This document shows positions 17,552 through 25,469 of a stretch of DNA of 64,000 nucleotides, in pieces. The position numbers and the translations under genes are program-made. Position 1 is the first letter of the stretch. Each line of letters starts with the position of its first letter. The notes beneath the pieces were generated by a model. That model did no database searches, was not told the origin of the DNA, and saw only the letters and a program-made list of their open reading frames with translations. This DNA is from Rothia sp035916755 (GTDB lineage Bacteria > Actinomycetota > Actinomycetes > Actinomycetales > Micrococcaceae). The DNA is taken from contig NZ_JAYWIX010000009.1 in the NCBI RefSeq assembly GCF_035916755.1, positions 12,664 to 76,663 on the forward strand, read 5' to 3'.

Positions 17552-17700
17552 CTGCACTTCTCTTCACATTGTGGGCGAAACGGGCGCTTACCGCGCCCAG
17601 GGCATCAAGACAATAGTTTAGTGCAAAAAGGTGAAGCAGGCTCGCGCTCGATGGGAAAGGAGCGGACGCTGCCCGCAGGTAAATGACCGCTAACAGGCAG

Positions 17701-18141
17701 TTAGGGCGCTGGAATAACATCAACCCGCTCAAAGAAGGCACGGGCAACAGGGGTAAAGGTTAGGCCAAGCCAGGTGAGGTTGGCTAGAGACCACATCAAG
17801 AAGCAGGCCATAATTCCCGGGTTTACATCGGAGGGCATAGTCCAGATGAGAGAAATGAGCGAGACAGTACTGACAACCGTACAGACAAACCCGAGCAGAT
17901 TAGCGGCTCCTGCTTTTTGCCAGGTGCCGGTGCGGCGGATAACCCAGATATACAGCAAAGAGGTGAGGGCGATTGAAATAACAGCACTCACGATTCCCCG
18001 TGTACCGCTGATATCAAGGGAAGTAACCGTTAGCGTCAGGTAAGCGATACCCGACAGCACTAAAATGCCCTGCATTACTCGGATAACCGTGGGCACCTCT
18101 CCCCTGCTAAAGGCCAGTTGCTGTTTCTCTTTGTCTTTCAT
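17701..18141 (-). CDS. four-pass membrane protein, unknown function
   Basis: Unrecognised, 146 residues. A charged N-terminus is followed by four hydrophobic segments (about 21-42, 49-70, 80-102, 108-130). No catalytic motif is seen. It is a single gene between pheS and another small membrane gene on the same strand; the 123-nt gap and a hairpin at 18215 suggest separate transcription units. Confidence 0.7.
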   Translation of the reverse strand: MKDKEKQQLAFSRGEVPTVIRVMQGILVLSGIAYLTLTVTSLDISGTRGIVSAVISIALTSLLYIWVIRRTGTWQKAGAANLLGFVCTVVSTVSLISLIWTMPSDVNPGIMACFLMWSLANLTWLGLTFTPVARAFFERVDVIPAP

Positions 18142-18214
18142 GAATCATCAGCCTCCTTTCTTTTAGGGTAACGACCAGCCGGTCACGGTTCAAGATCATG
18201 AAGTTCGCACAGAA

Positions 18215-18245
18215 ATGGGCCCTCCGGATCAACCGAAGGGCCCAT
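18215..18245 (-). terminator. terminator after the membrane protein gene at 18265
   Basis: A 13-bp stem with one mismatch around a 5-nt loop (ATGGGCCCT side at 18215-18223, AGGGCCCAT side at 18237-18245), 20 nt past the stop of the upstream gene on the minus strand. Confidence 0.75.
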
Positions 18246-18264
18246 CACAGCTAGAAGATAAGGT

Positions 18265-18774
18265 CTAGCGCAGGATTGAAGCAACGGACTTATTCGATAC
18301 CGCAACAATCCAGACGATGGCCAGAACCAGCCAAACAATGCAAAGAACAACGACAATTAGCGAGATGTAGAGTGAGCCCAGCGCCGAGAAGGCTGCACCA
18401 AGAATTCCCAGACCCGCGAAAACATAGCCGGTGATGCGACCAGCTTTTTTGCGCTTGCTCATCAGGCTGTATACCAACGCAAAGAGCGCCAGCCCAATGA
18501 GAACACCAATCACTGTATAGACGGGGTTCTGGTCAGTTGGAACAGTTTCTCCCAGCACATCAATAGTTGCGGGTGTAAGTACGTAGCTCAGTGTCTGCAT
18601 CAACAGGTAGACAACAGCAGTAGCCAGCAGAATCATCTGCGAGAGCTTAAGCTTCTGCTCGGCATCGGGGGCAACCTGCGGCTCAGGGCTGAAACCGGGC
18701 TGACCACTCATATACATGGCCTGGGTGTCGTTCGGTGCGGAGTGGTCGTTAGTTCCGTAGGGTGTCTGCGACAT
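18265..18774 (-). CDS. four-pass membrane protein, unknown function
   Basis: Unrecognised, 169 residues. The first ~42 residues are polar and Pro/Gln-rich (cytoplasmic), then four hydrophobic segments follow: about 46-66, 85-104, 114-134 and 138-160. A Lys/Arg cluster (SKRKKAGR) lies in the loop after the second, consistent with a cytoplasmic loop. The form resembles many small actinobacterial membrane proteins of unassigned role. A terminator follows. Confidence 0.72.
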   Translation of the reverse strand: MSQTPYGTNDHSAPNDTQAMYMSGQPGFSPEPQVAPDAEQKLKLSQMILLATAVVYLLMQTLSYVLTPATIDVLGETVPTDQNPVYTVIGVLIGLALFALVYSLMSKRKKAGRITGYVFAGLGILGAAFSALGSLYISLIVVVLCIVWLVLAIVWIVAVSNKSVASILR

Positions 18775-18884
18775 GTCTAAACCTCCATGTGAAAGATGTG
18801 TTGCGTACTACACATCATACCGGAGATAAAAGTCAGACACCTTACATTTTCACCGAGGCGAGTTCTATTACGCTCCGCTACAGG

Positions 18885-19328
18885 TTAGGCGGCGCGGACG
18901 CCCGCCAGCAGCTCCTCGACAATAGGAAAGTCAGCGGGAATCCAGGGCAGCTCCAGCACCGTGGCATCAAGCTGCACCCAGCGTAACTCAGCGTGGTCTT
19001 GCAGGGCGGTGGCGCGTCCGTCCGCAATTTCTGCAAACCAGACCCGCATAGCAGCCTTCTCGTTCAGCACCCAGCCCTGCGAGTGGGGCCCTGCGATTTC
19101 GGTGCCGAGCCGGGCGGTAATGCCGAGCTCTTCGCGCAGTTCGCGCAGCAGGGCGTCCTCACACCCTTCCCCTGCCTCGACCTTGCCGCCGGGGAACTCC
19201 CACAGGCCCGCAAGCGCGGGCGGGGCAGAGCGCTGGCCGACCAGCAGGCGGGTAGGGGTAGCCAGAGAATCAACGATAGCGGCCCCGACCACCTGCACCG
19301 GGTAGACGGTGTTGGTGCGCTCCCCCAC
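18885..19328 (-). CDS. NUDIX hydrolase, MutT-like
   Basis: Hydrolyses a nucleoside diphosphate derivative; 8-oxo-dGTP clean-up is the classic role of this subfamily. 147 residues with a full Nudix box: GGKVEAGEGCEDALL, then RELREELGI (about 44-67). The GTG at 19326-19328 overlaps the stop of the upstream rRNA methyltransferase by one base (TAGTG), so the two are translationally coupled, and it gives the usual length of the family. The true substrate cannot be read from the sequence. Confidence 0.88.
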   Translation of the reverse strand: MGERTNTVYPVQVVGAAIVDSLATPTRLLVGQRSAPPALAGLWEFPGGKVEAGEGCEDALLRELREELGITARLGTEIAGPHSQGWVLNEKAAMRVWFAEIADGRATALQDHAELRWVQLDATVLELPWIPADFPIVEELLAGVRAA

Positions 19329-20263
19329 TAGTCGCCCTTGCGGTTCTGAGCCAGGGACGAGGCGAAGAGGCAGACGCCAGCTGCCATGCCGACGTTCAGC
19401 GACTCGGCGGCACCGCGCAGGGGCACGGCCACGCGCAGGGAGGCGGCGGCTTTTTCTTCGCCGCTTAGGCCAGCCGCCTCGTTGCCGAAGAGCCACATGG
19501 TGGGCTTGGCCAGGTCGTACTTAACCTTCTTGCGCGGTTCGACACCGTTGCGCAGGGCGAAGGCGGCGTCCTGCAGGTCGTCGAGGGAGACTCGGCCGTA
19601 GCCGTCCGCCGCGAGCACGCCGATGCCCTGGGCCTTGGCGTCTTCAGCGAAGTCTTCGAGGTCAATGCCCTGGATAACGGGCACGTGGAAGAGGGATCCT
19701 GCGGTGGAGCGCACTGCCTTGGGGTTGTAGAGGTCAACTGCCCCCTTGGTAGTGACAATGAGGTCAGCACCGGCGGCATCGGCGGCGCGCAGGATGGTGC
19801 CGGCGTTGCCCGGGTCCTGAACGCGGGCCAGGACAGCGATGAGCTTGGGGTTGATGGCGCCTTCACCCCAGATGTCGGAGGGGGCGATATCGTTCTGGAA
19901 GGCAACGGCGATGATGCCCTGGGGGCTGACGGACTCTGCCATGGCGGCGAGGACGGGCTCGGTCACCATGCGCATGAAGACCTTGCGACCGGCCTCAGGG
20001 GTGGGGGTGCCGTGGACGTCTTCGAGCAGGTCGACGATGTCGGGGTGGCGGTCAAAGGCGCGTTCGGTGATGTAGACGGCGTCGAGCAGGGGCTTGATCT
20101 GGTGGGCTTTGAGGGCTTCGCGGACAGCCTGCGGCCCCTCAACCAGGAAGTGCCCGGTCTTGGTGCGGGCTGCCCGGGTGGCAAGCTTGGCGATGTCTTT
20201 GACGCGGTCTGCCTGGGGGTTTTCCATGACAACAGGGGTGCTGAGGCGTTCTTTGAAGTCCAT
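19328..20263 (-). CDS. TrmH/SpoU-family RNA 2'-O-methyltransferase
   Basis: S-adenosylmethionine-dependent RNA ribose methylase, 311 residues. The N-terminal substrate-binding half includes GHFLVEGPQAVREAL. The C-terminal SPOUT knot has motif 1 VQDPGNAGTILRAADAAGAD, motif 2 LFGNEAAGL and motif 3 VPLRGAAESLNVGMAA. Homologues in this group modify 23S rRNA (RlmB-like) or confer thiostrepton-type resistance; the housekeeping role is more likely. The TAG stop is shared with the GTG of the NUDIX gene. In many Actinobacteria it lies between rplT and pheS, as here once the accessory island is ignored. Confidence 0.93.
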   Translation of the reverse strand: MDFKERLSTPVVMENPQADRVKDIAKLATRAARTKTGHFLVEGPQAVREALKAHQIKPLLDAVYITERAFDRHPDIVDLLEDVHGTPTPEAGRKVFMRMVTEPVLAAMAESVSPQGIIAVAFQNDIAPSDIWGEGAINPKLIAVLARVQDPGNAGTILRAADAAGADLIVTTKGAVDLYNPKAVRSTAGSLFHVPVIQGIDLEDFAEDAKAQGIGVLAADGYGRVSLDDLQDAAFALRNGVEPRKKVKYDLAKPTMWLFGNEAAGLSGEEKAAASLRVAVPLRGAAESLNVGMAAGVCLFASSLAQNRKGD

Positions 20264-20470
20264 AGGGTCTATTGTCTCATGGCTAGTTTGCTGGCCAGTC
20301 AGATTGTGGGGAAGGACGCGATGGGGTGGGTTTACTCTTGTTAGAAAGTGGGGGCGGGGACACAGACAGAGTTAGCTGTGCTTGGTAAGGTAGTAGACAC
20401 GAAACCTGTATTTTTCGCGCCCTTTCTGGTCAAGGTCGCCCAGCTATCAGGTTGATGGTAAGGAGTCATC

Positions 20471-21064
20471 TTGAAAACTGATCTTGAAAAGTATGTTCAG
20501 ATTTTTGAGCAGTTCCTTCGTCATGCCCACAACGAGGATTTTCCCTCTATAAATCATTTGAAATTGATGAAGCTTGTGTGGGCTGCTGACCGTTTTCATC
20601 TGCGTCAGTTTGGCCGGACTGTTACTAGCGATACCTATGTTGCGATGAAGAATGGCCCTGTAGCTTCTGAGGGTCTTGATGTTATTCGTGAATCTGGCAC
20701 TGGGTATTCGTTGCTTTCCCCTGATCAGCGTCAGTTTGTTGAAGAGTTTATTGACTTCACGAATCATGAGGTTTCGCTGAAGTCTTCATGCGGTGACGAT
20801 TTATTGTCACCCTCTGAGAAGATGATGATTCAGAAGTCGTGGGAGACTTTTAAGGGTTTTGACCCCTTCTATTTGGCGAATTCGATTACCCATCAGTACC
20901 CGGAGTGGTCAAAGTTTGAAGGTTTTTTTGAGCTTCACCCTAAGAGCCGCCGGGCAATGTCTCTTGAGGATTTCTTTTTGAACCCTGAGAGTGACTCTTT
21001 TTTTGCACAGGATGAAAAAACTCTAGAAGCTGCCCACGATATTTTTGCTTTAGGTCATTCTTAG
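20471..21064 (+). CDS. Panacea-domain antitoxin (DUF4065 family)
   Basis: 197-residue protein with the Panacea signature near the N-terminus: LKLMKLVWAADRFHLRQFG followed by TVTSDTYVAMKNGPVASEG, roughly residues 30-70. Panacea proteins are the antitoxin halves of many toxin-antitoxin pairs (PanAT) and also occur as the SocA proteolytic adapter. TTG start with AAGGAG 5 nt upstream. The next gene, 39 nt downstream on the same strand, is a small protein of unknown family and the natural toxin candidate. Codons are AT-richer than the flanking core genes, suggesting acquisition. Confidence 0.85.
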   Translation: MKTDLEKYVQIFEQFLRHAHNEDFPSINHLKLMKLVWAADRFHLRQFGRTVTSDTYVAMKNGPVASEGLDVIRESGTGYSLLSPDQRQFVEEFIDFTNHEVSLKSSCGDDLLSPSEKMMIQKSWETFKGFDPFYLANSITHQYPEWSKFEGFFELHPKSRRAMSLEDFFLNPESDSFFAQDEKTLEAAHDIFALGHS

Positions 21065-21103
21065 CTAGCAACCGCGTAAGCAGTCGTTTGGTGGGAGCTT
21101 GCT

Positions 21104-21589
21104 GTGCTTGAGAAGAATCTTAATTTATGGGCGTTGTCTGTTCGTGTAGGCACCGTCTTTAAGTTCCGTGGCGAAAAGCCCTTTCCTGCGAACCGCGAGG
21201 TGGGCCATCATTTCATTGTTGTAGGTGTTGATGAGAAACGCCAGCAGTTGTACTACGTGGTGAATGGTAGTTCTAAGGTGTCACGTTGGAAGGCGAATAT
21301 TCATAGAACTTTAGGGGCGTTTCCTGGTGTTCGCCCGGAAGACACCTATGTGGTTATTCCTGGTGGTCAAACCCCGTACTTCCCTCGTGAGACGATGGTG
21401 AACTGCAACGCGGTTCATTCTTTATCGCTTGAAGATTTGAAGAGCGGAAAATTTGAGATGGTCAGCCCAGGTTATCTGGACGAGAGCAACCTGAGATTCT
21501 TATTTCAGATTTTAAGGGCTGTGGTTGCTAGCCCCCAAGTCAGCGAGAGAGCTAAGAGAGACGCTAGAGGCCTCGTAGAGGAAAACTAG
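21104..21589 (+). CDS. candidate toxin of a Panacea toxin-antitoxin pair
   Basis: Unrecognised 161-residue protein; toxin role is inferred from position behind the Panacea gene. GTG start with GGGAG upstream. The first half looks beta-rich: VGTVFKFRGEKPFPANREVG, then HHFIVVGVDEK and LYYVVNG, a pattern reminiscent of the small SH3-like barrel of MazF/PemK or Kid toxins, though I do not see their conserved residues. The second half is helical and ends in a charged tail. No membrane segment. Same AT-rich codon use as its partner. Alternatives are an accessory factor or an unrelated gene. Confidence 0.55.
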   Translation: MLEKNLNLWALSVRVGTVFKFRGEKPFPANREVGHHFIVVGVDEKRQQLYYVVNGSSKVSRWKANIHRTLGAFPGVRPEDTYVVIPGGQTPYFPRETMVNCNAVHSLSLEDLKSGKFEMVSPGYLDESNLRFLFQILRAVVASPQVSERAKRDARGLVEEN

Positions 21590-21674
21590 CCCGAGAGGCA
21601 AATAACTCTGTTCAAGCTCAAGGAAATAGGCCTGTTTGTTCCGCTATGTAAGTGGTAGTCTTTTCTTAACCGTT

Positions 21675-21710
21675 CAGCCCGCACCACCTATTGGAGGTGG
21701 TAGTGGGCTG
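21675..21710 (+). terminator. hairpin between the toxin pair and the hsd relic
   Basis: CAGCCC (21675-21680) pairs with GGGCTG (21705-21710) and ACCACCT (21683-21689) with AGGTGGT (21695-21701), with a small internal bulge and a 5-nt loop. It lies downstream of the candidate toxin gene; T-rich sequence follows on the plus strand (TCTTT). Confidence 0.6.
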
Positions 21711-21736
21711 GATCTCTTTAAGGCCGAGGATGCAAC

Positions 21737-22505
21737 TTAGCTGATGATTTCGCTGAATCGCTCGTAGAACCGCTGAAGACGGTTGATAAGGCGTTCTCCT
21801 TACGTGCAGCACGACTTTCACCGTTTGCGGGTCGAGCAAAGCGGGAGCCGGTGGCCTTCATCAGTCGACCAATGCGTTCCCCATGGGTAGGCACTCCCCC
21901 GGCCAACCATGCATCAGCTATTAGCGCTCGTGTAGGTTCAGGGTTCAGCTTTTCCTCTTCAATAATCTTGTTGAGTTCGGCTGATGACTGCTCCTGAACG
22001 TGCTTCTTCCATTCACCCTGCACGTCGTCCTCGTCGAAGGATACCTTGTCGAGGAAGCCTTCGATGAGGTCCTTTTTATTGTGCAGGGTGGGGCTTGAAT
22101 CAACGGCACGTGTAATCTGCGAGCGCACCTCCTCATCGGTTCCATTACTTCGTCGGTACTGTTCGACCAGCATGAGAATATGGTCGACACCGACCGAAAC
22201 CTGTTTGATGAGTTCGATTTCTCGAAGAGGTCCTCAGGGAAGATAAAGAAGCCCTTTTCCTCAACTGTATCTTCGATAGCCTCCGGGTTCTCAGCAATCT
22301 CGACGTTGGTCAGGGTCGCGTAGCTGGACTCGCTCTCTTCTAGCTCGCTATCAAGGTAGGCCGTGAGGTTTTCCGAGATAAAGCGGTAGAACATGAGCCC
22401 CAAAACGTATTGTTTGAAGTCCCACCCATCGACGCTACCGCGCAGGTCATTCGCAATTTTCCATAGGGCGCGGTGCAACTCTGCTCGCTCAAGTTCCTGA
22501 CTCAT
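21737..22505 (-). pseudogene. collapsed type I restriction-modification locus: hsdM 5' end joined to hsdR 3' end
   Basis: Reading from ATG 22505, the first ~94 codons match the N-terminus of type I methylase subunits (LHRALWKIANDLRGSVDGWD, then VLGLMFYRFISENL and FFIFPEDLFE). At about 22218-22226 the frame breaks and a second frame begins with EIELIKQVSVGVDHILMLVEQ, then DLIEGFLDKVSFDED and IIEEEKLNPEPTRAL, which is the C-terminus of HsdR. The rest of hsdM, all of hsdS and most of hsdR are gone. Near 21780 a further single-base loss shifts the end; in the third frame the expected tail LQRFYERFSEIIS and a stop appear. Two lesions show the locus is dead. It lies next to the Panacea pair in an accessory island. 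Confidence 0.85.
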
Positions 22506-22689
22506 TTAGTCTTTCTTTCCGGTGTGCATGGCTAAACTAGCCATATCCACTTATTCCGGTTTCTACTCAAATTCTAGTAGGTGAATCCCTACGTATTTTT
22601 CATTGCTATTAGCCCGCCCCGGAATAAACTCCTTTCCCCGCTTGTTGACCTGGAAGCACTAACCTGCCCCACAATGAAAGGTACAGACC

Positions 22690-23355
22690 GTGCAGAACCA
22701 AGACATCAAGCAGCTCGTCCTCGACGCCGCCCACCGCCGCCGCGCCATCAAGTTCTTCGACCCCGAGAAGAAAATCAGCGACGACGACATCAACTACATC
22801 CTCGAAACCGCCCGCCTCTCCCCCAGCTCCGTCGGCGCTCAGGGTTGGCGCTTTGTCGTCCTGCAAAACCCCGACATCCGCGAAGCCCTCAAGCCCTTCA
22901 GCTGGGGAGCAGCCCGCCAGCTCGATGGTGCAAGCCACTTCGTTCTGCTCCTAGCCAACCGCAATATGCAGCACGATGGCCCCCACATGCAGGCGTCGCT
23001 CAACTCCCGTAATCTCTCCCCCGAAGACCACGCTAAGGCCCTCGAAACCTACAAGAGCTTCCAGATCAACGACATGGGGCTAACCACCGACCGTGCCCTC
23101 TTCGACTGGGCCGCCAAGCAGACCTACATTGCCCTGGGCAACATGATGACCGCAGCCGCACTCATCGGCGTTGACTCCTGCCCCATTGAGGGCTTCAACG
23201 CAGACAAGGCCAACGCCCTACTGGCAGAGCACGGCATCATCGACCCCGAAACCGAAGGCATTGTCTCTATGCTCGCCCTCGGCTACCGCACCGAAGACCT
23301 CCCCTGGCCCCAGACCCGCAAGCCCGCCGAAGAGGTCATCACCTGGGTCAACTAA
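22690..23355 (+). CDS. nitroreductase-family NAD(P)H oxidoreductase
   Basis: FMN-dependent oxidoreductase of 221 residues. Family features: RRAIKFFDPEKKIS near the N-terminus (FMN phosphate contacts), LETARLSPSSVGAQGWRFVV (about 38-57), AAKQTYIALGNMMTAAALIG, then DSCPIEGF and the LALGYRTED tail. It resembles NfsB-type nitroreductases or dihydropteridine reductases; the natural substrate is unknown. GTG start with GAAAGG upstream. A strong terminator follows. Its codon use is like the core genome, unlike the Panacea genes, so it may be an original resident of this interval. Confidence 0.9.
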   Translation: MQNQDIKQLVLDAAHRRRAIKFFDPEKKISDDDINYILETARLSPSSVGAQGWRFVVLQNPDIREALKPFSWGAARQLDGASHFVLLLANRNMQHDGPHMQASLNSRNLSPEDHAKALETYKSFQINDMGLTTDRALFDWAAKQTYIALGNMMTAAALIGVDSCPIEGFNADKANALLAEHGIIDPETEGIVSMLALGYRTEDLPWPQTRKPAEEVITWVN

Positions 23356-23394
23356 CAAGGCCCTAGCCCACCGCACACTCCAGGCAGCGCAGAA

Positions 23395-23442
23395 AAGCCC
23401 ACCCCGCCGCCGTCCGCCCACGGACAAAAGCGGGGTGGGCTT
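23395..23442 (+). terminator. terminator after the nitroreductase gene
   Basis: A 13-bp perfect stem (AAGCCCACCCCGC with GCGGGGTGGGCTT) closes a 22-nt loop that contains its own GTCCG/CGGAC mini-stem. It starts 40 nt after the stop codon. Confidence 0.75.
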
Positions 23443-23501
23443 ACCTGCGCCGGTTTCAGTTGACCCTTGAAACGAAAATAAACTAGAAGTACCTTTAAGG
23501 C

Positions 23502-23723
23502 TTGATTTCCGTAAGCCTCTCAGAGTTCCGCGCCAACCAAAGCGACTACATTGCCGTAGCCCAAAAAGTACCCGTAGAGCTCACCTCAGACGGATCAAAG
23601 CGCCGGGCCGTTGTGGTATCCCCTGAATTTTTTGACCGCGCCGTCCAAGCCCTCGAAGACCAGGCCGATATCGCAGATGCCGCAAAAGCACGCTCAGAGA
23701 ATGAAAGAATCAGCCACAGGTAA
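23502..23723 (+). CDS. orphan Phd/YefM-type antitoxin
   Basis: 73 residues with the typical Phd/YefM fold pattern: ISVSLSEFRANQSDYIAVAQ, then VPVELTSDGSKRRAVVVSPE. Such proteins bind DNA and neutralise a RelE- or Doc-type toxin. No toxin follows: the next 90 nt hold no intact frame before a broken acetyltransferase gene. It starts at a TTG whose AAGG is only one base away, so translation may be weak. The C-terminus stops where family members usually have the toxin-binding tail, so it may be truncated. Confidence 0.7.
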   Translation: MISVSLSEFRANQSDYIAVAQKVPVELTSDGSKRRAVVVSPEFFDRAVQALEDQADIADAAKARSENERISHR

Positions 23724-23813
23724 GGTACCAGTATTTCCTTTCCAGACAAGAAAAAGAAATTGCTCTAAGACCCCATGCGCAAGGTCTAGCTCCAAATATC
23801 TACCCTTGAAATC

Positions 23814-24300
23814 ATGCCAATCTACACTCATCGTGCCCTCAGCGCCGAAGACACTCCCCTGCTCGAACAAAGCGACCCTCGGAACCATGAACTGGTGTGG
23901 GCCGCGTTTCGCGCTCACGGACGTCCGCACCCGTCCTGGATTTTCCCACTACACACGTTGTAAACCAGCACGCGGCGATTTCGGCATCGCCGCATACCAC
24001 GATGAAGAACCAGCTGGGGTAGTCTGGGCCCTCTACCTCTCAGCAGATGACCCCGGTTACGGTTACATCGACGAAACAACCCCCGAAGTCAGCCTCTGGG
24101 TATCAGAAGAGCACCGCGGCCGCGGTCTTGGCCGAATGCTTCTACAGGCCATCATTTCAGAAGCTGCCACCAGGAACTTGAACCAGATTAGCCTCTCTGT
24201 AGAAGCCGACAACTTCGCCCGCAACCTCTACCTAGCCGAGGGCTTCACCCCTGTAGTAGGCCGCGAAAAGGACGGGATGATGCTCCGAGTACTGTCATAA
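23814..24300 (+). pseudogene. broken GNAT acetyltransferase gene
   Basis: From ATG 23814 one frame reads MPIYTHRALSAEDTPLLEQ and stops at TAA 23961 after 49 codons. The rest of a GNAT protein continues in another frame to 24300: FGIAAYHDEEPAGVVWALYL, then ATPEVSL-like TTPEVSLWVSEEHRGRGLGR (acetyl-CoA loop R-G-x-G-L-G-R), then SLSVEADNFARNLYLAEGF. Both halves fit a single N-acetyltransferase. A small insertion or deletion near 23940-23970, possibly with loss of some codons, separates them. Internal re-initiation making a short C-terminal piece cannot be ruled out. Confidence 0.7.
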
Positions 24301-24363
24301 AGCTAGCATCTTGTGCCGCGACCGGCACTTAGCCGCTCGTCCGTCCCCGCACAAGACCTAACT

Positions 24364-24422
24364 GCCCACCAGACTCTCGCTACGTCCACCTTACGCGTAG
24401 ACACTGCGAGAATCTGGTGGGC
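24364..24422. repeat. long imperfect hairpin
   Basis: GCCCACCAGA-c-TCTCGC pairs with GCGAGA-a-TCTGGTGGGC: 16 base pairs with one mismatch around a 25-nt loop. It lies 63 nt past the broken GNAT gene and lacks a clear T-tract on either side. It may be a terminator, or an IS/mini-element remnant. Confidence 0.5.
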
Positions 24423-24476
24423 GTTCGCTACGCGCCCGACGCTCCAGCCCCCCAACAGATACCGCAATAAATACAA

Positions 24477-24552
24477 GGACGCCGCCCCTCACTCCCCTGC
24501 CTAGGGGCAGGAAAGTGGGAGGCGGCGTCCGCACCCCACCTGCTAGGTGGGG
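24477..24552 (-). terminator. tandem terminator hairpins after rplT
   Basis: On the minus strand, first a 7-bp stem (CCCCACC with GGTGGGG, 24534-24552), then a larger structure with GGACGCCGCC (24477-24486) pairing GGCGGCGTCC (24521-24530), followed by TTGTATTTATT. Together they close the infC-rpmI-rplT transcript. Confidence 0.75.
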
Positions 24553-24572
24553 AAAGACAAACCTAAAAAGAT

Positions 24573-24956
24573 TTAGGCAGCCTTGGGAGCTGAAGTGTCC
24601 TCAGGCAGGTTGTTCTTAGCGATTTCAACCAGAGCTGAGAAAGCAGCAGGCTCGTTTACAGCCAGCTCAGCCAGCATACGACGGTCAACCTCAACCTCAG
24701 CAGCCTTCAGGCCCTGGATGAAGCGGTTGTAGGTCAGACCCTCAGCGCGTGCAGCTGCGTTGATGCGCTGGATCCAGAGACGACGGAAGTCGCCCTTCTT
24801 CTTACGACGGTGGTCGTAGCTGTATACCAGTGAGTGAGTGACCTGTTCCTTGGCCTTACGGTAAAGGCGTGAACGCTGGCCACGGTAGCCTGATGCACGT
24901 TCAAGGATTACTCGGCGCTTCTTGTGCGCGTTTACCGCGCGCTTCACACGTGCCAC
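24573..24956 (-). CDS. rplT: 50S ribosomal protein L20
   Basis: Binds 23S rRNA early in 50S assembly. 127 residues starting MARVKRAVNAHKKRR, with the conserved SGYRGQRSRLYRKAKEQV and DFRRLWIQRINAAAR segments. Third gene of infC-rpmI-rplT. In several bacteria L20 represses its own operon by binding the leader; the long leader upstream of infC would suit that, but no L20-binding mimic was identified. Confidence 0.98.
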   Translation of the reverse strand: MARVKRAVNAHKKRRVILERASGYRGQRSRLYRKAKEQVTHSLVYSYDHRRKKKGDFRRLWIQRINAAARAEGLTYNRFIQGLKAAEVEVDRRMLAELAVNEPAAFSALVEIAKNNLPEDTSAPKAA

Positions 24957-25071
24957 GTGTGTCTCCTAACGTCTTGTGTCCTACCCAGCTATAAACTCTA
25001 GCGCTGGTGCAGGAGAGAAAATATCTACTTTTGGTGCGCCCCTGCGGGGCGAAGCTTCAAAAAGAAGGAGC

Positions 25072-25266
25072 TTACTTGCCCAGCATCTTCTTGATGACCT
25101 TAGCCTGACCGCCGGTTACGATCTGGTCAGAAGCCAGACGACGGGTCAGACGGGATGACTTGTGCTCGAGGTAGTGGCGGCGGTTGGCCTGCTGGCGCTT
25201 AACCTTGCCAGTACCGGTGAGCTTGAAGCGCTTCTTAGCACCAGAGTGGGTCTTCTGCTTCGGCAT
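25072..25266 (-). CDS. rpmI: 50S ribosomal protein L35
   Basis: 64-residue basic ribosomal protein beginning MPKQKTHSGAKKRFKLTGTG, full length for the family. The ATG at 25264-25266 follows AGGAG; a longer in-frame upstream reading has no family support. It lies 205 nt after infC and 115 nt before rplT. The infC-rpmI gap holds a short GC hairpin near 25333 but no clear terminator. Confidence 0.97.
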   Translation of the reverse strand: MPKQKTHSGAKKRFKLTGTGKVKRQQANRRHYLEHKSSRLTRRLASDQIVTGGQAKVIKKMLGK

Positions 25267-25469
25267 GAGCCGATTCTCCTTACGTTCTACCCTCGCCCCG
25301 GTTACGGGGTGAGGAACTGAAAAACTCAACATCCCCGGCGGGCGGGGAAGTTTTAAGGGTGTTCTGCCCGCTCACCAACGCCTTTATTTCTCAATAAAAA
25401 CTTCGGTAAGCGAACGACGACCAAGCACGAAACCCTACACGAGCTCGCGCCTGGTTGTCTAAATAGTTC

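Noticed and set aside
17560..17700. T-box leader upstream of pheS
   Set aside because: No T-box motif or specifier arrangement could be recognised.
24362..24424. tRNA-like fold
   Set aside because: The structure is a single long hairpin without cloverleaf arms or the GGTTC-type T loop.
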